Below, in pieces: positions 59,052 through 64,000 of a stretch of 64,000 bases of DNA (its first letter is position 1; each line of letters begins with the position of its first letter). The stretch spans positions 67,001 through 131,000 of the forward strand of contig WFMF01000008.1 in NCBI GenBank assembly GCA_011033025.1. The letters are read 5' to 3'. This stretch comes from Beroe forskalii. Taxonomy: Eukaryota > Ctenophora > Nuda > Beroida > Beroidae. Made by a program: the position numbers and the translations under genes. The notes under the pieces are model-generated. The model was not told the origin of the DNA. It was given only the letters and a program-made list of their open reading frames with translations, and searched no databases.

Positions 59052-60089
59052 CTGAAATCACAATAATGTTGTTAAAGTGTACAAAAGACTTATATCAACG
59101 CCTTGTGAGTGCCCAAAATCTTGGAAATTGCTTGTGAGATAATAACAAGCCAAAATGCTACTGTTTTAGCGACCAAATTTATGATTTTGTGCCATTTCTA
59201 GTAAATCTCATTGGGATCGAAACACAAGGAAATATTTTTATCGGGGCAATAAGTTCAGAGAAAATCTGAGCGCAGGTGAAATACAAAATTTCCTCTCTCA
59301 CCGATCGAATCTGCATGACAGAGATCATACCTCGGTCAGTCGATCGCTATATTTGTTCCACCTGACGATATAGTCGGGTTACCTGAAATGATATATGGTG
59401 TAAATTAAAGATTGTTGTGGTGATGCTTATAGCTATGCTTATAGCATGCTTATCGAATTACTATGTAGGTTAAGCATAATCAAGACAATTTGTCGGACTT
59501 CAACACGTTCAATAATAGTGTTTCTTATTATGAAACAGGCTCTGGCAGCCAATCGCCCAATCTATGCATCCCTGTCTCTCCGTCGTTATTTGTACCTCAA
59601 TGTGATTACTCAGTTTAATGAGCATAAATTAATGATAAAAAGCTTTCAAATTTGCTTTTGGATAGCAGACGGTGATCAGACTATTTGAAGGTAGACAAGG
59701 TACAACAGCTCCAAATTTTTACAGCATAAGATTGTAACAATATCCAGATCTGTCATGATTCTTCAAACACAAGGAAATATTATTATACAGGATATGATTA
59801 GAAAAACATCGCATTTCCTGATCAGAAAGCAGATGCATTGTCTCCAACATCGAGACTGCTTAGAGAATGGTGAGAACTTTTCGATCAATTCGAGGCTCAA
59901 TTCTCTCTCATATTTTGTCCCGCTTGGCAGTACTGTCGAGTGTTTCAACAAGCAAAGTACTTATACTTGATATACTTTGGAGTAGAGAGTTTGGGTTACG
60001 GTAGAATCACTATTCCTTAGGTCCTCTGCCGTCCTGTCTCTAATTCGTGAGTACCTTTCAGCGGATGAATCGTCCTGCGTTCGAGGACT

Positions 60090-60190
60090 ATCTGTCTCTG
60101 AGAACGCGCTGAGTTGCGCGCGCGTCCAGCGTCTCCTACTGCCCTCTGATTGGCCAATGTTACGTCACGCGCTGGTCACGTGCGCGGCAG
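60090..60190 (-). promoter_or_regulatory. Promoter-like end of right arm (E-box, CCAAT, CpG)
   Basis: Minus-strand series CACGTG (60177-60182), CCAATCA (60147-60153), then a CpG-rich GACGCGCGCGCAACTC stretch. It mirrors the left-arm end and points toward the palindrome centre. A TGACGTAAC CRE-like site lies between the E-box and the CCAAT box. Confidence 0.4.
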
Positions 60191-60231
60191 CTCGAAGAGT
60201 CACCAAGCAGTCCGCCAATTTCTAATACGCG

Positions 60232-62282
60232 GAGTTTTTTTTTTTTTATAGTAGTTTTAGGTAACACAGACAGACTTAGGTAACACCCTAACGCTTTTAA
60301 CTTTTCAGTTTCACATAATAATATGTCATTTCAAAAGTTCAAGATTGACACATTTGATTTTCTGAAAGGGCGTTACATGTCAACGCCCTAAATCAAAAAA
60401 TCAAGGATAACTATTCTTCGTTAAATTTCTTTTGAAAATTTTGGGACAAGAAAGTATTTATAAAAGCGTTCTTAAATATTTCGAAGTATTTTGCTATAAT
60501 ATTCCTGTTTAGGAAACATAATGTACTCAAATGTCAAAGTAGAGAAACTAATAGCTTGTTTATAAAGCACGGTCTGTCTACTCAATGAACAAGTTCAACA
60601 TGATGATGTAACGGAGGCTTCTATTCCTCAGATCCTCCCATATCTGTCTATGTGATCAGTAAAACTTTATGGGATGTGTCATTGAAAATAAATCTCGTTT
60701 CACCACGAAACGTCAGATTATTGCTGTCTTAGTTAGAAAATTCACAGATTCTCAATAAAATATCCCATCGGAGTGTAGAAACTAGACTTAAAATACTTTA
60801 ATATATGCCTCTTTTTACATAACCTTCGTACTTTCGTAAGAGTACACTGTACATTTCCTTCTCCGAAGTACCGATCATGTCTGCTGTGTATTCTGGGCAT
60901 TATTAATACTTTAATAGGGCATATGGATTGCCCCATAAGTACATTAGTAGTTTAGTATCTAGCTGAAGCTGTTTGGTAGTGAGCTACCAATAACATGTTA
61001 GTTGGTGCACAGTATGTGGCCTGACCCTGCTATAGGGTTAAGTATTTAGTAATACACTTAGCACAGTACCAATACCGGTACAGTGGTATAACGTGTCCAT
61101 TAGCAAGTAAAGAAGAAGGCAGGTAGACGGTATGTGTTAAATAGCTTCTGTATAAAGGGGGGGGGGGGGCAATGAACTCTATTATCTGCCAAAACTCCCA
61201 GTGTAGACATGGCGATTGTACACGTCACCCCTGCACAACCAACTCTTTACCACATTCTCATAACCACAATCCCTGCTGTTAATGGTCCAATGAATGGTGT
61301 CAGTTTAGCTGGTGGAAGGACTTTTCGGACCTAAAATTTAATAGATTTACGGGTCGTTAAGTGGAAGAATTTGTGGAGAATGTCAATAAAGTATTTTATT
61401 TAAGGAATGAAGGGCACTGGACAAAATTATCTTTCGCCAAATTCTATATTTCTATACCTAATGTCCTAATATGTTATTAATATGGTAGCTTTCTGTAATC
61501 CGCTGTAGCCTAATTCTTGAAGTATTCAGAACCTATCATGTTGTCAAGACTCACTTACAATCCGTTCAGGACATGAGAATAATATGGTGAACTTTCAACT
61601 TCCGTTGCCTGAAGCACGTCTGTAACTTGTTACTTCCTAAGCTGACTCACACGGCCCTGATGTCTAGGCAGGTGACAGACGTGTGGACTGTTGAAATTAT
61701 TTACTTCGAGTTTATGTTATATATTATTTTATGAATTCATAACGAACATATCTGAATATTATTACATTATTTTGTAAGGTATCCGGTAGTCACACTTTTC
61801 AAGACTTGTCATGACATATTTCAGGTTTCTGAGGTTGTTTCTAAGTCTTGAGTCTGAAACCTCGCTGATCCCAATGTCAGGCTGACCACGATAAGACCAG
61901 ATCACATGTTATATTACAGATAATAAAACTTACAATCAGCTCCAGGTCACGGCTTGATTTTTCTACGGCTTTCCACACTTTTTCCCACGGCATATTCAAT
62001 AGACGATTGAGCAGTGTCTCATGTCTCAGAGCACATTCTGTATGCTGCGCCAATGAGTTTAGACTGCAACATGATGAGAATTATTAAAAAGAAAATATTC
62101 TCAAAAATTCGGAATAATACGTTCATTGTTTGGATTGCATGGATTGCAACACGCTGATTATTGACAGGCTCGCTCTTACGGAACGTTTTAAATCAAATGT
62201 CTGGAACATGATCATGAGTTGTTAGAGACTGGGTCTAAGAGCTTTAATTTTACAGCGTATCTTACCATCCTGTGCTGTAGAA
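60232..62282. other. No supported gene
   Basis: A T12-13 run starts near 60236, followed by AT-rich DNA. A run of about 13 Gs is near 61157. No exon or repeat family was recognised. Confidence 0.4.
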
Positions 62283-63047
62283 TCTAATATATAATTTCGT
62301 AAGAGCACGTGAATAATGTCTGTTTGTGCGGGCGCACAGTTTAAATTTGAGCTTGCCAAGAAAATATCAAGAGAAACGAAGGCTAAGATGCGCATAATGG
62401 TGCCGTTGCTATGGAAACCAATTTTTACGCACGTGCAGATTATAATTGTTCTATGCGAGTGCTTTCTATTACGCTACTATTGTTAAATGCTGTGCTGTAG
62501 TTTTTGAAAATTTTTGACTTCATAACTTGGGCATAACTTGAGTAACGGAGGATATTCCAGATGGATTGCCTTCATTGTGGCAGAGGTTGGTCGATAATCA
62601 AAGCTGAGGCGGTGATAACGGTAGTAACTGCAGTTTTGAAATTAACCGTTAAGGTTACAAGGTGTGTACAATTCAATCGAGTCGAATGTAGGTGTAGCAG
62701 ATTACGAAGACAGTTCCTGGCCTGTGAAAAAACAAAATTATCCAATGTCAGTGTCAGTATGAGAATCAGTTAACAGAATTAATATCATCTTGCAACCAAA
62801 ACGGAACGCTGGAACATAACTCACATGATTTAGACTTTAGCACGTCTAAGACTAACCAACGAATTTGATCTATTTTCCACTCTGCTCCTTCATAAATTTT
62901 GTTTTGAACATAATTTTTTATCATAATTTTTTGATGCGGTAAAACGTATCAAATCAATTCGAATGGCAGTGTTTGAAACTTGCGAACGAGGTGCTGCGTA
63001 GCAGTGCCGAGTGAGCTGTGTTTTTGCAGGCCCAACGGGCCTGCTAG
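62283..63047 (+). mobile_element. Non-autonomous Helitron copy 3 (765 bp)
   Basis: Starts TCTAATATATAATTTCG after host A and ends GCAGGCCCAACGGGCCTG CTAG before host T. The 5' ~100 bp match Helitron copy 2. The 3' part (GTTCGCAA.. and GTGCCGAGTGAGCTG in varied form) matches the terminal region of copy 1. No Rep/helicase region was seen. An open frame at 62561-62773 has no known domain. Confidence 0.86.
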
Positions 63048-63879
63048 TATTTCTCATATCATGGACCAGCGGGATGCATTGCAATTTCAGATTTGGCAAC
63101 GAATCTGAATTGCATTTCATGATGGTATTTTTAGTTCACATTGGTGGGATTTAAAAGAATAATATGGTTATTAAAATTCATCAATATCCCTTTCATGATC
63201 AACGATTAAAATTTACCGATGAACATTTAAATGTAAGTAGACGAGTAATTTAAATTGTTGCAACACTGTACTGGATTTGCAATTTAAATTTTCATGTAAT
63301 AAACTTCTTCAATCCTTCCTAATCATCTTTCATTATATTTGAAATGTGCTCAGAAATCGCCTCTATTTGAAGAGAGGAGATAAAAGGATTATCATTTCAA
63401 ATATCAAAGACTTCACAAATTAGTGAGTAATCTTTGAAGCTCCTCATATACAACATACGTATTCGGTATTTTCATACATCTTTATAAATTCTTCCTCGAT
63501 AATGAAGTCATCCCTCTGCAGCTGTTAGTGAAGTGTTTTCAATGTATTAAATGAAAAATTTGGAATAATTTCATTAATATGGGAGTTAGTTAGGGAACAT
63601 CAGGTGCCTCTTTATCGATTTGAAGGCACCGCTTTGGAGTCAAAGTCCGATGAAAACTAATATGAGCAAATCTTCTAATTGATCTGATTCCAGATCTTGA
63701 TAATTAATAATGTATGGTTTATGTGGTAGAATCAATAGACACTTATTTGCAAGAAAAACTACTACATGCAATTAGATCAATGAGCTAATGGTCGTAATGA
63801 CCTTCCAAAGCACAAGGAAATATTTCCTGTGCTGGCAGTATATATGCAACGAATACGGTGGAAGTCCTTGCTGTACGGC
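63048..63879. other. No gene seen
   Basis: AT-rich. A palindromic CACAAGGAAATATTTCCTGTG lies near 63811-63831. No coding signal was recognised. Confidence 0.4.
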
Positions 63880-63966
63880 TCGTTAAACTAAAACCGTAGG
63901 GCTCCGTACAGGCTTCGCTCTGCACCTTCTGGTAATATGTTGCGATATACATGCCTCTTGTTGTAA
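63880..63966 (+). repeat. Dispersed repeat segment (copy of 25150-25245)
   Basis: AAACCGTAGGGCTCC, TGCACCTTCTGGTAATA, GTTGCGATATACATGCCTCT and TTGTTGTAAT occur in the same order as on the minus strand inside the TIR element at 25.2 kb. It runs toward the window edge, so the full element cannot be seen. Confidence 0.6.
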
Positions 63967-64000
63967 TAAGTATGGAAATAATTCAACAAACCTCTAAATT

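Larger units (their letters stand above)
56459..60231. repeat. 3.8-kb palindrome (two ~1.8-kb inverted arms)
   Basis: The left arm (about 56459-58280) is the reverse complement of the right arm (about 58418-60231) around a spacer of about 140 bp. The outer ~80 bp diverge more. Intron-like parts (for example 57000-57310 against 59390-59700, and 57754-57850 against 58850-58945) are identical or nearly so by eye apart from homopolymer lengths. Exon-like islands differ by several percent. Each arm contains a promoter-like end, exon-like segments with splice signals and one tRNA-derived SINE head. The divergence argues against a simple fold-back assembly artefact. Confidence 0.92.

Overview
The window looks like repeat-rich, AT-rich nuclear DNA of an animal, most likely a marine invertebrate. 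The reasons are spliced genes with canonical GT-AG introns, a mitochondrial-type 4-hydroxy-2-oxoglutarate aldolase, a four-membrane-span claudin/PMP22-like protein, an Amt-type ammonium transporter exon, CR1-like LINEs with PHD-finger ORF1s, Helitrons and a copia-type element. The phylum cannot be fixed from the sequence.

Host genes. Exon 1 of an ammonium transporter lies at 111-290 (minus) and runs off the left edge. A single-exon HOGA1-like gene is at 32917-33861 (plus). A six-exon four-span membrane protein gene, which I assembled from splice sites, spans 34615-37853 (plus). A two-exon gene at 47973-48660 (plus) encodes a small secreted, probably GPI-anchored protein that I do not recognise. 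Exon-like segments of an unrecognised gene sit in both arms of a large palindrome at 56459-60231.

Repeats, left to right. A hairpin and a 0.5-kb tandem duplication (1.0-2.3 kb) precede a copia-type pol remnant with a poly(A) tract (2.9-4.95 kb). A minus-strand LINE fragment with endonuclease and SGNH-esterase parts follows (5.5-6.9 kb), then a CpG-dense block (7.9-8.46 kb). From 8.9 to 20.6 kb is a nested stack: LINE-A is interrupted by LINE-B1, LINE-B1 is interrupted by LINE-C, and the LINE-A tail then received a Helitron. An LTR with part of its interior (22.85-24.5 kb) adjoins a 1.9-kb TIR element with a 6-bp target duplication (24.5-26.4 kb). A second LINE-A tail and a nearly full-length inverted LINE-B2 occupy 27.3-32.65 kb. 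A second Helitron (42.1-42.9 kb) lies in a C/G-tract repeat. A 172-bp satellite (43.74-45.27 kb) and a second CpG-dense block (45.7-46.1 kb) follow. A 44-bp minisatellite is at 54.3 kb, the palindrome at 56.5-60.2 kb, and a third Helitron at 62.3-63.05 kb.

The most notable observations are: (1) the 3.8-kb palindrome, whose arms are nearly identical in intron-like parts but differ more in exon-like parts, with promoter-like ends facing each other; (2) the LINE nest together with a paralogous empty site that fixes the Helitron ends; (3) two CpG-dense, hairpin-rich blocks 37 kb apart that share sequence. All calls come from reading the sequence; no database search or alignment program was used.
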